From Ectocarpus siliculosus (taxonomy: Eukaryota > Sar > Phaeophyceae > Ectocarpales > Ectocarpaceae), in contig FN649742.1 in NCBI GenBank assembly GCA_000310025.1, positions 3,398,330 to 3,462,329 on the forward strand: a stretch of 64,000 nucleotides of DNA, written 5' to 3'. The position numbers and the translations under genes are program-made. Under the pieces are notes generated by a model, which saw nothing but the letters and a program-made list of their open reading frames with translations, searched no databases and was not told where the DNA came from. Shown here one piece after another: positions 1 to 11,504 of the stretch (position 1 is the stretch's first letter; the number at the start of each line of letters is the position of its first letter).

Positions 1-1036
1 GCCAACCCAATTTGATTGCGCCGCCTCAAACTCCAAACTCCGAACACATGCTTCGCGCGCGAAGGTCTCGCCACCCAAGCACAAACACCTTCGCCTCCAG
101 CGATGATGAAGCGGTCCTACCAATCACCACGTACGCCCAACAACCAACCGGATGAGTAGCGTTACGCAAGGAAGCAAGAACAAGAACGGGGTCACGACGG
201 TACGACACACGACATCAGTATGACCATAACGAATCCATCTCTGTCGAAGGAAAGAGTCTACATAAATAGATTTGCAATGAATCCATAGAGTCAGCGAAAG
301 TTCTGTTTTCCCACGATTTCCCGAGCAGCACACAGTGGTATCTCCCCCGTGGGTAACAGGGTCAACAGTACAGTTTGGAAGCCATCCTGTGCATCTCTCT
401 GAATGCTGGGAACGTACAGAAGGAATGTGTTGTGTAGTTGGTTCGACATGCGGCGAGATTACGCGGGTTAGTTACCCTTCGCGATGAAACGATCTACACC
501 TGCGGCGTAGTTTGTGCAACGTACACCGAGCACAGAATCTCAGGCATTCATGCAACGGAACCATGCGTGTAAAGTCCTGCACACCTTGCGCAGCCTAACG
601 TCCACCTCAGGCATCGACCACAATGGCTTTGTTCTCTGACTGGACGCAACCTGGTGGCCATGGCTCGACCGGATGCAGGGATCAACCGCGGCCCCACTTG
701 ATAAGTTAGCTCGACGCGAAGGTTTCTTATCCCCCCCCCCGAAGGTTGGATACAACCAGGTAGGAAACATGGTTAGGCTGCAGGGTGCCGTAGGAATGTC
801 TTGGTCGGGATTCTTACCCTCCCACCTTTGGCGACGGGTGTCCGGGCCGCTCTGGCGTTGGTTGCTCGATCTTGTTCCCCGATCAATGCTCTCTGTTGCG
901 GTTCACTTTCTGTACCCGCTACACTACTACATCGTCTACAACACTTTCATGCGTGGTTGTATCTGCCACGGGACGAAAACACACACACACACGGGTTCAG
1001 CCAGCATTTGGCGGGAATAACTCTCGGTCCGAAACA

Positions 1037-1232
1037 CAATGTTTCGGCCCACGCACAGGAGAATCGACTTGCAAGCGGCGTCAAAACCCTGGGGTGCGGT
1101 ATTCTGGAGTGGGAAGTGGGTACAACCAGTACAACCTTGGCTGTACCCACCACCCCGCCAGACCATCGCGCCCCAGGGTTTTGAGACCGCCTGCAATTCC
1201 GGTTTTCCGGTGTTTGGGCCGAAACATTGTTG
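1037..1232. repeat. Inverted repeat (hairpin B1) formed from the 5' part of exon B
   Basis: The two arms, about 1037-1130 and 1136-1232, are imperfect reverse complements folding around a centre near 1133 with almost no loop. The inner stem includes TGGGTACA (1117-1124) against TGTACCCA (1142-1149). Both arms start the same exon: after a CCCCAG acceptor each reads GF(D/E)(A/T)AC..., the left arm on the minus strand (about 1100 downward) and the right arm on the plus strand (about 1171 upward). It therefore resembles a short terminal-inverted-repeat element but is really a head-to-head duplication of exon and intron sequence. Confidence 0.75.
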
Positions 1233-1493
1233 AGGCCGCCCAAGTGTTTCGGAAGTGGGCTGTCCCGTTGTCTTGACTCATGATGAACGCGTACCACGGC
1301 GGCCAGCGCGCGGTCAACGCGGTGAGCACTAACAGACTGCCGCGTGACATGTGATGATAAGCGCCAGCCCTGATCTAGGGGTGGAAAGTGTGTGCAACTT
1401 AGAATTGAGTGGTGCCGAGTTCAGCCGAAGGACGGAGGGCGGGAAGGTTGAGCCCACCCTGATTCTGGTGCTGAAACACCGATGCAATCTCTT

Positions 1494-2275
1494 ACAGAGA
1501 CAAGACTAATCTACGATGTTCCAGGCAAATACACTCTCACCTGCGCAGATCATAGCTATTCTCTGCGAGTTCGACTGTAGACATGTGCCAAGCGTTCCAT
1601 CATCAACACAAGCGAGCAAGCAGCGGTAATCCATCATCCGGTCAGGCATGCATGCATGCAGGCGTGGTCATGACTCACAGTTGTGATATCAGGTCAATAG
1701 CGCTCAGGTCGGGTTCGTTCACAAAGGTCTCGTGTTCAGTTTCCGGACACAAAGGTCACTGAGAGCTAGGTGCTAGCTCTCATCGGAGGAACCATTTCAT
1801 CATTGCGCGGGATTGGTTGGCCAACGGCAATTGCGCCGTTGGTTCCATGATTGCTGCGAAGGACGGTTATATCTATCCTTCGCAACCCCCCCTCCAGACA
1901 CTTGTCCTTAAATGCCCAAGTGGCTACAATTGTGCTTGCCCAAGTGGCTATCACCGGGACATACATTGGCTCCGGACTCTTGTGCCTTGCGCCACAAGAG
2001 TCCATCATTGCCCTATTGTACTCCGGTCACTTGGCCTCGCGGTCAGAAGTGTCCATCATCGCACTATTTAGAACCGGTGCATACGGCCGTCCATAACACC
2101 CCCCCAGCATACAACGTGGTACACGGCTTTGCTAACGGGGCGGCCGTACGGTTCACGCACACGACTCGTACTTCCCTGCCCAGATATTGTATTCCGAACA
2201 CTTGGGACTCGCGGTCACAAGTGTCCATCATCCCACTATTTAGAACCGGTGCCTACGGCCGTCCAGAACAATCAA
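1494..2275. repeat. About 0.78-kb insertion in copy 1 with internal repeats
   Basis: Copy 2 reads straight through this point (near 11980), whereas copy 1 carries about 780 extra bases flanked on both sides by CAAT, which may be a 4-bp target duplication. Inside are degenerate repeats: a block containing GTGTCCATCATC and ACTATTTAGAACCGGTGC occurs at about 2048-2095 and again at about 2218-2265, with a weaker relative near 2000, and a GCCCAAGTGGCTA motif occurs twice at about 1914-1955. No terminal inverted repeat or transposase reading frame was seen, so the element class is unknown. Confidence 0.5.
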
Positions 2276-2869
2276 CAATGAAAAAGCGAAGCGCCCGACA
2301 GCATGTCAGCCAGCGGTGGGTACTCATTAGTCGTATCGTAAGCAAAGTGCCATGAGGTAGCGTTTACCTGTGGTGGACGAACGGCTCACGTACCTCCTGT
2401 ATATGGTCGCCTTAGAATATGACGGCATTTCACTTAAATAGCGCACACGTACGACCCCTTCCCACTGTTTGATAGTTGGGATAAACCTGGTCCGTTATTA
2501 AGAGGTACGCCGCTCCGGTGTCGGGATGACCGTCCCGAGACCGGATTGTGGGATGCGGCGCCGACGGCGAAACGACCGAGATTAATCTCGAGAATATTCT
2601 TCTTAGAGTGAGTCCATGCGTGTGGTTAGGTTGCCATAAAACCGCTTGCTTTAGGACGCATATACTACACAAATACTAAGCTCCGTATGATTGCGGCATT
2701 GCTTTTTCACGACGACACCGTAGTTGTTTCGAAGAAGCATCATGCACTCGATAACTGAACATATCTCCATCTCTTGCCTCGCCTTGCCTTGTTCTCGATT
2801 CTCCGTACTTGTGCATCCCTCGTTGGTGTTTGTCCAATCCTCCTGTTTTTCTTGTGCTGCTGGTTCCAG

Positions 2870-3134
2870 GCAGCTGCTGTCAACGCTCTGCTCCAGGCTG
2901 GGCCTCGCGAAGTTTGCCATGGACGAGATTGTGGAGGAGACCATAAAGGCTGGCTTGCACATACCGGCGGTGACTATTTGTTGTGATGTCTCTACTCTGC
3001 TTGGCGGAGAAGAGACGTGACGACGAAAACCGTCACAGCCGGGCCGTGCACGCCAGCCCGCATGGTCTCCTCAATTATCTCGCGCATGACAGACTTCGCC
3101 TTGGCCCAGCCTGGAGCACAGCGTTGACAGCGGC
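2870..3134. repeat. Inverted repeat (hairpin D1) formed from exon D
   Basis: Exon D on the plus strand (2870 to about 2993, after a TTCCAG acceptor) is followed by a 17-base loop and an inverted copy of the same exon ending at 3134. Plus-strand reading gives DEIVEETIKAGLH; minus-strand reading of the right arm gives REIIEETMRAGVHGPAV. The arms differ by scattered substitutions, so they have been separate for some time. The homologous structure in copy 2 is at 12584-12874. Confidence 0.8.
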
Positions 3135-3246
3135 TTGGCAGCAGCAGAATATTGGATCGTCACACATTCCGCGAGCTGGTGCAAGCAACGCTACTCAACC
3201 GCCTGGTCCTCTAAATTTCATGTGCCCCTCTCTCGATCGAGCCATT

Positions 3247-3440
3247 TTACACCGGCTCTATCCAGTTGCTGCAGGCCGAAATGCCGAGCAATACGCCTCG
3301 ATAGATACCCAAGAAATCCACCACCGTCACCGGAGCGTGTTCCTCTCGAGGCCCTTGAAAGAAAACCTCACTACATTTTCTGGCGACGGCCATGTGTATT
3401 GCTCGCTCTCGGGTCGTATGTGTATATTGCATCTTGCTTG
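3247..3440 (-). pseudogene. Inverted copy of terminal exon E (copy 1)
   Basis: The minus-strand reading ends HAPV...FLGIYRG...ACSNWIEPV followed by a stop, matching the terminal exon of the intact gene at 5131-5292 (HAPV...FLTGYRA...ACDGWVEPV, stop). Most differences between the two fall at third codon positions of this frame, for example GAG/GAA, GCG/GCT and TAC/TAT, which supports coding on this strand. The block is inverted relative to exons A-D of the same copy and lies beyond the inverted exon D, so copy 1 is not a simple inverted repeat of a whole gene. Confidence 0.55.
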
Positions 3441-5130
3441 GTGCAGCCGTCGAAACCACAAGAGGGCTCGCGTTTGTATCCTCGTGGGTGCCCTGAGCGT
3501 GTTTGTTGTACACCTTGGAAATGAGTTGGTGTTCCTGCTTGACCGTCCACTTCATGTGAAACGAAAGATACTTTGGTCTAGGTGTTACACACGCCTTTTG
3601 TGCGTTGGTTAGGGGTCACGTTGCGGTGTTGTACGTTGGAGTCACCGGTGTGTATTTGCTCGAGGTGCCGTGAGGGGGGCTGTTTTCAGTCGTGTATCCT
3701 GGTGCACGTCTCTATGTCTCGTCGTACGGCAGTAGTAGTTGTTGCCCAGTCGGTCGTGGGTTTCTATCTTCTATGAGCTACAAGTATGCATGTCCTTCTT
3801 TTCGTGCTGAATATTCCTTGTTCGTGTTGGGGTGCGCCCCTTTGCTTGGTCGTCGTCTGCCGCCAATCAGTATGATTGAAAAACGGAAGATAGATGAAGA
3901 ATGGCGGGGTGGGAGAGTAGACTAACCAGCAGATATGCTCATCGTCCGGATCGCCAAGTTTGGTAGAAATTCATTAACCTGAAGAAGTGCTTTGCATTTC
4001 TTCTGTGGAAAGAGGGTCATCACCTGTTGAGGGGGCTCACTTTCTGCTTCTCGTGTGATCAGAGAGTTTAGCCCTCCAGTCACTATCATCATGGTATCGA
4101 TCGTGGATATCTTTAGACTGCCGTTCATGTAGCAGCGCCCTGCGATGCATCATTTTTCGAGACGAAGAAAAACACAACAGTCGCCCCAAGAAGCATACCT
4201 CACCGGGGGTAGATGTATCACAAACAAACATGTGAGCAAAGAGAGAGTTATCTCCCGCTCTCCGAACCGTGGTTTTGGTTGTAGCGTGTGGAACAAACAG
4301 AGCATCGAGTGCAGTGCGTTGGACACCACACCCCGTCGGAGCACTGTTACAGCAGTCTGGAACTGCTGCTGTATTTCGAGGCCACATCGTGGGTTGTGTC
4401 AGTTCTCGAAACCAATTACGTCCTTCGGAGAACAGCCTCAATCGATTAAGCTAACCCGCAATCAAAGTATGCCAAACCTTGACCGTTATCGACACAAGCC
4501 GGTCGAAGGAGCGCGAATACCCCACCTTCACAAACAAGGAAAAGTGTAGCACAGAGGACTACATAAACCCACACGAGACGGCAACGCCTATGACGACACA
4601 GAGATGTGCACCGGGATACACGAAGAAAACCAGCGCACCTCAAACACACGCCTCTCGTGACTCCTACTTACCACAGCAATATACCTCCGGACGCAACGCA
4701 CAGTAATCGTATGCGCGTTCCAAGAAATGCTTCGGTTCACATGTATGTACTGGGACGGTCAACAAGCACACAAACAACTTATGCCCGATGTCTTTCAACA
4801 CAGCGTGCAACGAAGGTGCACAACAGGTACGCTCAGCGCAGCCGCGAGGACACAAGATGGCTTCGACTGGACCAAGCAAGACACGATACACATACGAACC
4901 CGAGCGATCGACACAGACACCAGAGACTATGCCTCGAGGAGGGCTGAGGCACAATCATCCATAAACTAAAGGTCCATTCTACAACTGGTACACAGAATAC
5001 GAGGGCATTTTGTTATCGCCACACACACCGCGAGCTGGTGCAAATAACTCGCGTAAAAGTGCACTCTAAGTTGTACCACTTGCAACACCTGCTGGTCATC
5101 TGTTTCTTCCAAAGAAAGGACGGAGACGCT

Positions 5131-7805
5131 CTACACCGGCTCTACCCAGCCATCGCACGCCGGTACTCCGACCATTGCGGCTCGGTACCCAGTCAAGAAG
5201 TGCTCGAGCGAGACAGGCGCGTGCTCCAAGATGTCCTTGAAGGACTTCACGCTGCTTGCTGCGGCCATCAGTGGGATCTTCACCATCACCACCTGGAATG
5301 ATGGGACACCAGTGAAGTACAGCCGCAAGTGCTTGTGTTACGAAAAGCGGTCACGTACGCATAGACTAGTATTGTCATGATGAACCATGTATGAAATGCG
5401 TACTTTGGAACACAGCCAGGTTCTGTTCTCCTCGCAAACAACCCAAAAAAGACTAGGGAGAGGGCGACGAGAGGGAGGAGCGTCGAGGTTGCATCCTTCT
5501 TGTTCAGTTTCCTTCTCAAGATGGAAGAACAAAATATCAAGTGCTGGGTGGTACGGTGCAGAAACAGCCGGGGAAGGGGGCGGTAAAGACACGATGACGG
5601 TAACTGGAACAGGTACCGGTGAGACGCCGCCATCGATGGCAATCTACTCCTACTGCAACGGCCTTCGCTTACCACGTCGGCGTCCTCCGCCCCCTGCTTC
5701 TCCGCCAAGCAGAGAAGAGACATAACAACGAATATCGTGACAGCCGGGCCATGAAGGCCAGCCCGCATCGTCTCCTCCACGATGTCGTTGATGACACACT
5801 GGGGGAGGCCCAGCCTGGAGCAGAAGGTCGAGAGCGGCCTGGCAGCATCGACAGGAGAAGAAGAGGAACATTGGACAAGTGCGGCGAGGGGTGCCAGCGT
5901 AAGTACAGAGAATCGAGCACAGGGAGAGGCAAGTGGAGATGGACACGTGTTCGGTCGTCGCATGCATGCATGGTGACAACTACGGCACCATCTTGTCCAA
6001 AAATATGATGCATCCGTACTGAGCTCGGCCTTTGCTTCCGAAACCGAGCAGATATGTCAACCTACATGTACACCATACAAGCGTGGACTCACTCCATGAA
6101 GATGTGTGCGAGAATCGTGTCGGCCATGTCGTTGTCCTCGTCGCAGCCAACGATCGGGTCGCGTGACAGCCATCCGGACACCGGACCGGCGTGCATTTTG
6201 ATCACCGACCAGGTGTATCGCATGGCCTGCTCAAAAACAGTGGCAAGACGTAAACCAGCAGTAGTACGAACGCATTTTGCCGTCGTAGTGTCAGGCGGTC
6301 ATGTACGGGAGGCACATGGGCCGTTCATCCACAGGTAAACCTTACCTCATGGCATTTCGCTGACGATGCGGCTAAAGAACACCCATCGCTGGCGGTACAT
6401 GGTGTTGTGTGTTCCGTTTTTCATCGTTGACTATGTTAATGGTATATTTATCATCAGAATCAAGGTGGGTTCAGCCGTCGTCTCTCTCCTTCCGTCGGCT
6501 GAAAGCATCCCCGCTCATTTCTGACGTGTACACACGTTCCACCCCTACGTCAGCACGATACGTCCATAGCACATGTCACGCAGCAGCAGGCTGCTGATGC
6601 TCACAGTGTTGATGCCGAGCTGGCCGTCCCTGTATGGGTTCATCATCATCCACGCCAAGGGAACGGCCCACTTGGTGAAAACTGCGGCGGCCGCACCCAG
6701 GTTTCCGCCCACACAGATAAAGATCGCCTTACAGGCGGCGTCGAAGCCCTGGGGCGCGGTGTTAAGGTGGGGGCGGTGTGGGTACGGCCAGGATCAGGTG
6801 AACGAACAAGCCAATAAACACTGGCTCTACGCTGCGGCAGGTACACTGCAACGGAGCAGTTCTAGGACAGGGTAGCAGCGGGCAGAGAAAGTGAACGCTT
6901 TGGAAATCCACCAAGCAACAGAGAGCACCGATCGGGCAACAATATCCTCTTGTGTCACAGATATGTCCAACCGCAAGCAACCAATCCCGCAGCCACTCGG
7001 ACAGCCATCTCGCGCCAACGGTCGGCGGGCAAGGATCCGGGCCAGAACAGTCCTACGGCACCCCGCGGCCTCGCCATGTCCTCACCTGGTTATACCCGAT
7101 GACAGGGAATGCCGCCGCCAACTTGGTGCAAATCTCCTTCACAGCGGCGGCGACGGCATCGCTCACTCCCAGGCGGCTACGATCGACCTCAAAGAGCTCG
7201 TCGCTGCCTTGGCGTCTGAACCCCGCCCGGCGCGGCATGTCCTGCACGCTTATCTTGCGCGCCAGGTCCAACAGTCGAGCGGTTCTCCTGGCGACGGAGA
7301 TGTCGAACATGGCGAGGAGGCGGTCCTTGGCGTTGTTGATCTTGTTTCTCGCTGAGCGCAGAAACCTACGAGCGGCAGCTGCGGCTCGCTCCCGCCACGT
7401 AGCGCGTTGGGCGGGGGCGTGGTTGTCGTCGTTGTCGTCGTCGCCCCGGCATCCCTGACTCGCCCTCTGGCCGTTGGGGCCAATCAGGAAGCGAACGGCC
7501 ACCATGATGGTGGCGACGATGCTCTTCAGCCAGTTTTCCCGTGGCCGTTGTTGTTCTTCGGCCGCACCAGCCGCCGCATCATCCAAACGCCACAGAGGCG
7601 GGATGATGGTCAGCGGATAGTCGTCGGGGCCCTCTTCGGCCGATGGGAGGCGGGACAGCGGCGGGGTAGGGGAGGCGTCCCCGATACCCACCGTGGTCGC
7701 GAACAGGAACACCTTGTCCACGAAGGAGTCATTGCGCCTGTATGTTCGACGGGCGGCACGTTGGTGGAGGTAACAAGATTGTATTGATTTCGTTGTCGGA
7801 TACAC
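5131..7805 (-). CDS. Unrecognised multi-exon gene, intact reference copy of the local exon family
   Basis: Five exons are supported. Exon A is open from 7805 (its true start is uncertain; an acceptor near 7742 is possible) to 7086, ending GYNQ before a GT donor. Exon B is 6748-6549 (GFDAACKAIFICVGGN at its start). Exon C is 6226-6093, exon D 5838-5673, exon E 5292-5131 with a TAG stop. Phases agree for A-B (0), C-D (2) and D-E (0). The B-C join is not resolved: exon B can also read into a TAG just past 6549, and a short conserved block with a TGA lies near 6350-6440, so this could be two genes. Exon A is Arg/Ala-rich with a hydrophobic stretch; exons B and D have hydrophobic segments, suggesting membrane association. 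No known domain was recognised. It is the only one of the three copies whose exons are free of stops. Confidence 0.55.
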
Positions 7806-8496
7806 GAGAAGGTTGTGCGTTGCTGTGACCTGGTTTCTACTTGGGCTTCTCTACGCACGTGGTTCTACTCGCACTGCTGCCGTGGTTCGTTGGCGTGGTC
7901 TATTGGTCTATTGGCGTGCCCTCAAGCGCCGAGAAGACAATGTTACGCGTTCGAATGTCGCCGGGACGCCGCGTAAGTAGTGCTTCTTCCTGAAGTACAC
8001 CTATTTCGAATTGAAGCTGTAGTTGACCAGGGGGAGAGGATTCGTAGGCCCATATTGCCCTAACGCCCTGACGGCATGCAACTTTAGAGGAACCGTCTGT
8101 GTGAGACCCCGGACAAGAGCGCTCCTGCCACACGGAGGGTGGATACTGCGAGCACTGACAGTATATGGGACGAAATACTAACAACGGAGAAACATGCAGC
8201 ATAGTTTCACGACGGTTCTCATTTTTCTTTTCTGTCATCAATCCGACCTGATGGACCTCGCCATTGATTGGGCTACAATCAGCAGTAGTCTAAACGGTGC
8301 AAATTGCAGTTTCGATTAAGCACCCTTCTGGTACCATCGAAGGTCGCCAAGAGCAACGATCCCACATTCATCCAAGACAACGAATCACAATTGTCTCAAG
8401 CTATGCGCGCGAGAGGTGTATATTCGGCAAAATCTAGGCTTGAACTGGAGACGGGCGGGTCGACTTGACTGACTAACCCCAGTCAGTATGACTCAC
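7806..8496. other. Stretch without an assignable gene
   Basis: No coding block could be tied to a known family. A minus-strand frame at about 7910-8160 is open and could be a downstream exon of the signal-peptide gene that starts at 8603, but two different frames look equally plausible after the candidate acceptors near 8150, so no call is made. Confidence 0.4.
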
Positions 8497-8603
8497 CCTG
8501 GTGCGGTACTTGAGGGCACCTCGTGGCTTGGGGATGATACGGAGAAGGCGCTTACCGCCAACGCCGCGATGATGATCATTCTCGTAAAGAGAGAAGCGTA
8601 CAT
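8497..8603 (-). CDS. Probable first exon of a secreted or plastid-targeted protein
   Basis: A minus-strand ATG at 8603 opens a 35-codon exon with a textbook signal peptide: MYASLFTR, a hydrophobic core MIIIAALAV, then SAFS, followed by Ser/Pro-rich sequence. It ends at 8497 in front of a strong GTGAGT donor (phase 2). The S-A-F motif at the predicted cleavage site is what plastid preproteins of stramenopiles use, but a plain secretory protein is equally possible because no transit-peptide region can be followed. Downstream exons on lower coordinates were not fixed. Confidence 0.4.
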
Positions 8604-10122
8604 ATTTTTTCGCGAAATCTGCCGCACTTGTCTGTAGAGAGCAAAAGAAAACGGATCAGTAATTGCACGGAGGAAGCGGGCACAGCAGCAGTAGCTACTT
8701 GCACAGTCGGATAAGGCAGACTCGGCGAGGCCAATGCCATGAGCTACAACAGGCCCAAGCGCTACCTATCCAAGCGCTACCTAGACGACGACCTACAACG
8801 CGATGGTTGTCTACCCTCCACGATATTCACAATTGATTGATTGCCCGTGGCTGTGGCACTCGTGCCAGAGGGGACTCTCCGTGCAACTTCGTCTTCGTCA
8901 CCCTGACTGAGTGTCGTTGAGCGTTGTTTACCGCACTAGACCACTCCTACGTGAAGTCATGGGTACGAGCACTGAGATCTAGCCTACTACAGCAGCGATA
9001 CGACGTCCGGAGGCATCGACCATTGATTGTTCCCTCTCGTTTACAGTAGTGGATGATCCCGTCACTTCCTCTATGGTGCTCCTCTATTCTGTATACTTGC
9101 ACCACCGGCCTGACTCGCCTGTTTTGTTTTTTCCAGTTGTAAAGTCGATTTCGGTGCCGATTGATGAGGTGGTCCACTAAGGCTGTGAAAATTGTGAGCA
9201 GGTGGGCAAGAGGGTACGAGAGGGCTGGGCGCGCATGGTCGGATCTTCATACGTGGTCAGGGACTTGAACCGAGAAAAATATCGTTGTCGGTCAAATGCC
9301 TCGTTGAACCGAATGACGGGACTGTCAGATGCGCCTCGTTGAAGCGAGGAACAGCGGGCGAGGTATTCAGGCGTCTTCTGAAAAAAGAATCATGTGTTTT
9401 TGGCTCCTGGCGAGCTAGACTATGTTACATCCTGACTGATCTGCATCATCAAGAGACTCCAATCGTCCAAACAGGCTCGCTTTCAAAGGCGAGCTTAGCT
9501 GCACCCAAACTGTGTAGATCGACGACACACTGTCACGCGTAGTACGCGCTAGACTGCCACGCGTAGTACGTGCTAGCTGTTCACCTGTATGAAGTGACAG
9601 AGCTGCAGTTGATGGTTAGGAGTGATTTCTGCAGGCTAGGGAAATCACGTGTGAGCGTGTGAGTGTGTTCTGTGAGGTGCGGTGAGATGTCCTCCCAACC
9701 CTCCACGTGAATTGGGAGAAATATCGCGCGAACCCCCTTTGTTGTCGAGCATTTCTCATACAAATGTGACGACGAATCTACATACAGAATATAGTAGAAA
9801 AAAAAATCAGTCCGGAAAAGCGTGAGAAAGATCGTTTACCCATATCTATGTACTACAGTAGTCTATGCATGCGGTATACTGGTGTAGTACGTAGTCGGTG
9901 TATAGCAATATTTGACAGCAGTTTTTCGTCTTCATTCAAATTTGTTGTAGGGAACTCTCTGTGCGCTGCACGTCCAGAACAGCACAGAGACTGTCATCTC
10001 AACAGGTCTGCAAGGTTTCAATCCAGAGTGCTTGCGTGGAGCCATACCATTGTGCTTCCATACCGTTGTGCCTCTCTCATTGACGGATGGAAGAACAAAA
10101 ACAGCGTTTGTTACCGTTCGGG
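8604..10122. other. Intergenic stretch; one short tandem repeat
   Basis: No supported coding region. At about 9530-9575 a 24-base unit (containing CACGCGTAGTACG and GCTAG) is repeated twice in tandem. Open frames here are short and without recognisable features. Confidence 0.5.
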
Positions 10123-10890
10123 CCAACCCAATTTGATTGCGCCGCCTCAAACTTCACTCTCCGAACACATGCTTCGCGCGCGAAGGTCTCGCCACCCAAG
10201 CAAAACACCTTCGCCTCCAGCGATGATGTTGGAGTCCTACCAATCACCACGTACGCCCAACAACCAACCGGATGCGTAGTGCTACGCAAGGAAGCAAGAA
10301 CCAAGAACGGAGCCACGACGGTACGACACACGATACACACTAATACACTAATACACACCTTTTTCAACATGCGGCGAGATTACGCGGGTTAGTTACCCTT
10401 CGCGATGAAACGATCCACACCTGCGGCGTAGTTTGTGCAACGTACACCGAGCACAGAATCTCAGGCATTCATGCAACGGAACCATGCGTGTAAAGTCCTG
10501 CACACCTTGCACAGCCTAACGCCCACCTCAGGCATCGACCACAATAGCTTTGTTCTCTGACTGGACGCAACCTGGTGGCCATGGCTCGACCGGATGCAGG
10601 GATCAACCGCGGCCCCACTTGATAAGTTAGCTCGACGCGAAGGTTTCTTATCCCCCCCCCCCCGAGGTCGGATACAACCAGGTAGGAAACATGGTTAGGC
10701 TGCAGGGTACCGTAGGAATGTCTTGGTCGGGATTCTTACCCTCCCACCTTTGGCGACGGGTGTCCGGGCCGCTCTGGCGTTGGTTGCTTGAGGATGCTCT
10801 CTGTTGCGGTTCACTTTCTGTACCCGCTACACTACTACATCGTCTACAACAAACACCTCCACGTGTGGTTACATCTGCCACGGGACGAAT

Positions 10891-11450
10891 ACACACACCC
10901 TCGATGCGAACTCGCGATGTGTTCAAACGTCATGGGCTACTGATCGACCACTTCCAACAGGCCCAATCGGTTGGGGTCTCTGCGACAACTATAGTGATGA
11001 GGGTAATACTTTTAGGAGTGACGGAGACGAAGGAAAGGGAAAGGGAAGAAAGGAGGACGAAGACGACGATGGAGGAGGAAAACATGGAGGAGTGGAAGAG
11101 AGCAAAGGGTGTGAGCCAGATGACCTTCCCCAAAACAAAAAACGTAGGGCTAGGGAAGAACTGCCCAGAGATTCTTGTCAAAATGAGGATCAGTATGATA
11201 GTAGCGAAAACAAGGAGGACGATGATGAAATTACTCCTAAACGAACTAGGGTACAAGGTAACAGCCTTGGTAGACACGTCCAGTTTTCTTCTGTTGCTGC
11301 TGTTTCTGCATTTGAATCGAAGGATAGTTTAGCCTCCCCCATGCTGCCCCCTCACGGGGTCCCAGTTCATGGCAGATATAAGTATTTTGTGTTTTCAACC
11401 GCACTAAGACTGACGTCTTTTCATTCGTCAGCCGGTTAGCGCGGTCGATG
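10891..11450 (+). other. Coding-like insertion in copy 2: charged, nuclear-type reading frame
   Basis: This stretch is absent from copy 1, where ACACACAC sequence runs straight through; ACACAC motifs flank both sides. On the plus strand it is open to a stop at 11439 and reads as a strongly charged protein segment: Glu/Asp/Lys runs, the basic cluster NKKRRARE and a second TPKRTRV, both like nuclear localisation signals, then Ser/Ala-rich sequence with HVQF, which fits a PP1-docking type RVxF motif. No start codon belongs to the inserted part itself and no splice junction was fixed. It may be an exon carried in by a transposable element or a captured gene fragment. The family is not recognised. 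Confidence 0.4.
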
Positions 11451-11504
11451 CTAATAATGAAAACACACACGGGTTCAGCCACTTTTAACGGGAATAACCC
11501 TCTG

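Larger units (their letters stand above)
1..4066 (+). pseudogene. Degraded copy 1 of a local exon family, with inverted exon duplicates
   Basis: This block aligns, with gaps, to positions 10123-13952 and, exon by exon, to the intact minus-strand gene at 5131-7805. On the plus strand it holds exon A ending near 757 (VGYNQ, then a GT donor), exon B from about 1171 to 1365 (homologous to the parent's FTKWAVP... stretch but interrupted by stops and a shift), exon C around 2470-2610 (TWSVIKRYAAPVSG-like, with stops), and exon D at 2870-3000. Inverted partial copies of exons B and D sit next to the forward ones, and exon E lies inverted at 3247-3440. Acceptor sites and phases match the intact copy, so these were once exons. 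The left end is cut by the window edge. The protein family is not recognised. A broken host-gene copy is the best reading; a transcribed non-coding locus is possible. Confidence 0.6.

Noticed and set aside
1037-1232. Reading the palindrome as a MITE
   Set aside because: Both arms include the exon B acceptor and codons, so it is an inverted exon duplication; no target duplication was found.
1081-1350. Minus-strand frame MSRGSLLVLTALTARWPPWY, also at 11573-11842, with a relative at 6573-6875 on the plus strand
   Set aside because: It is conserved only because it is antisense to exon B; the opposite strand gives FTKWAVPLAWMMMNPYRD with fitting splice sites and phases.
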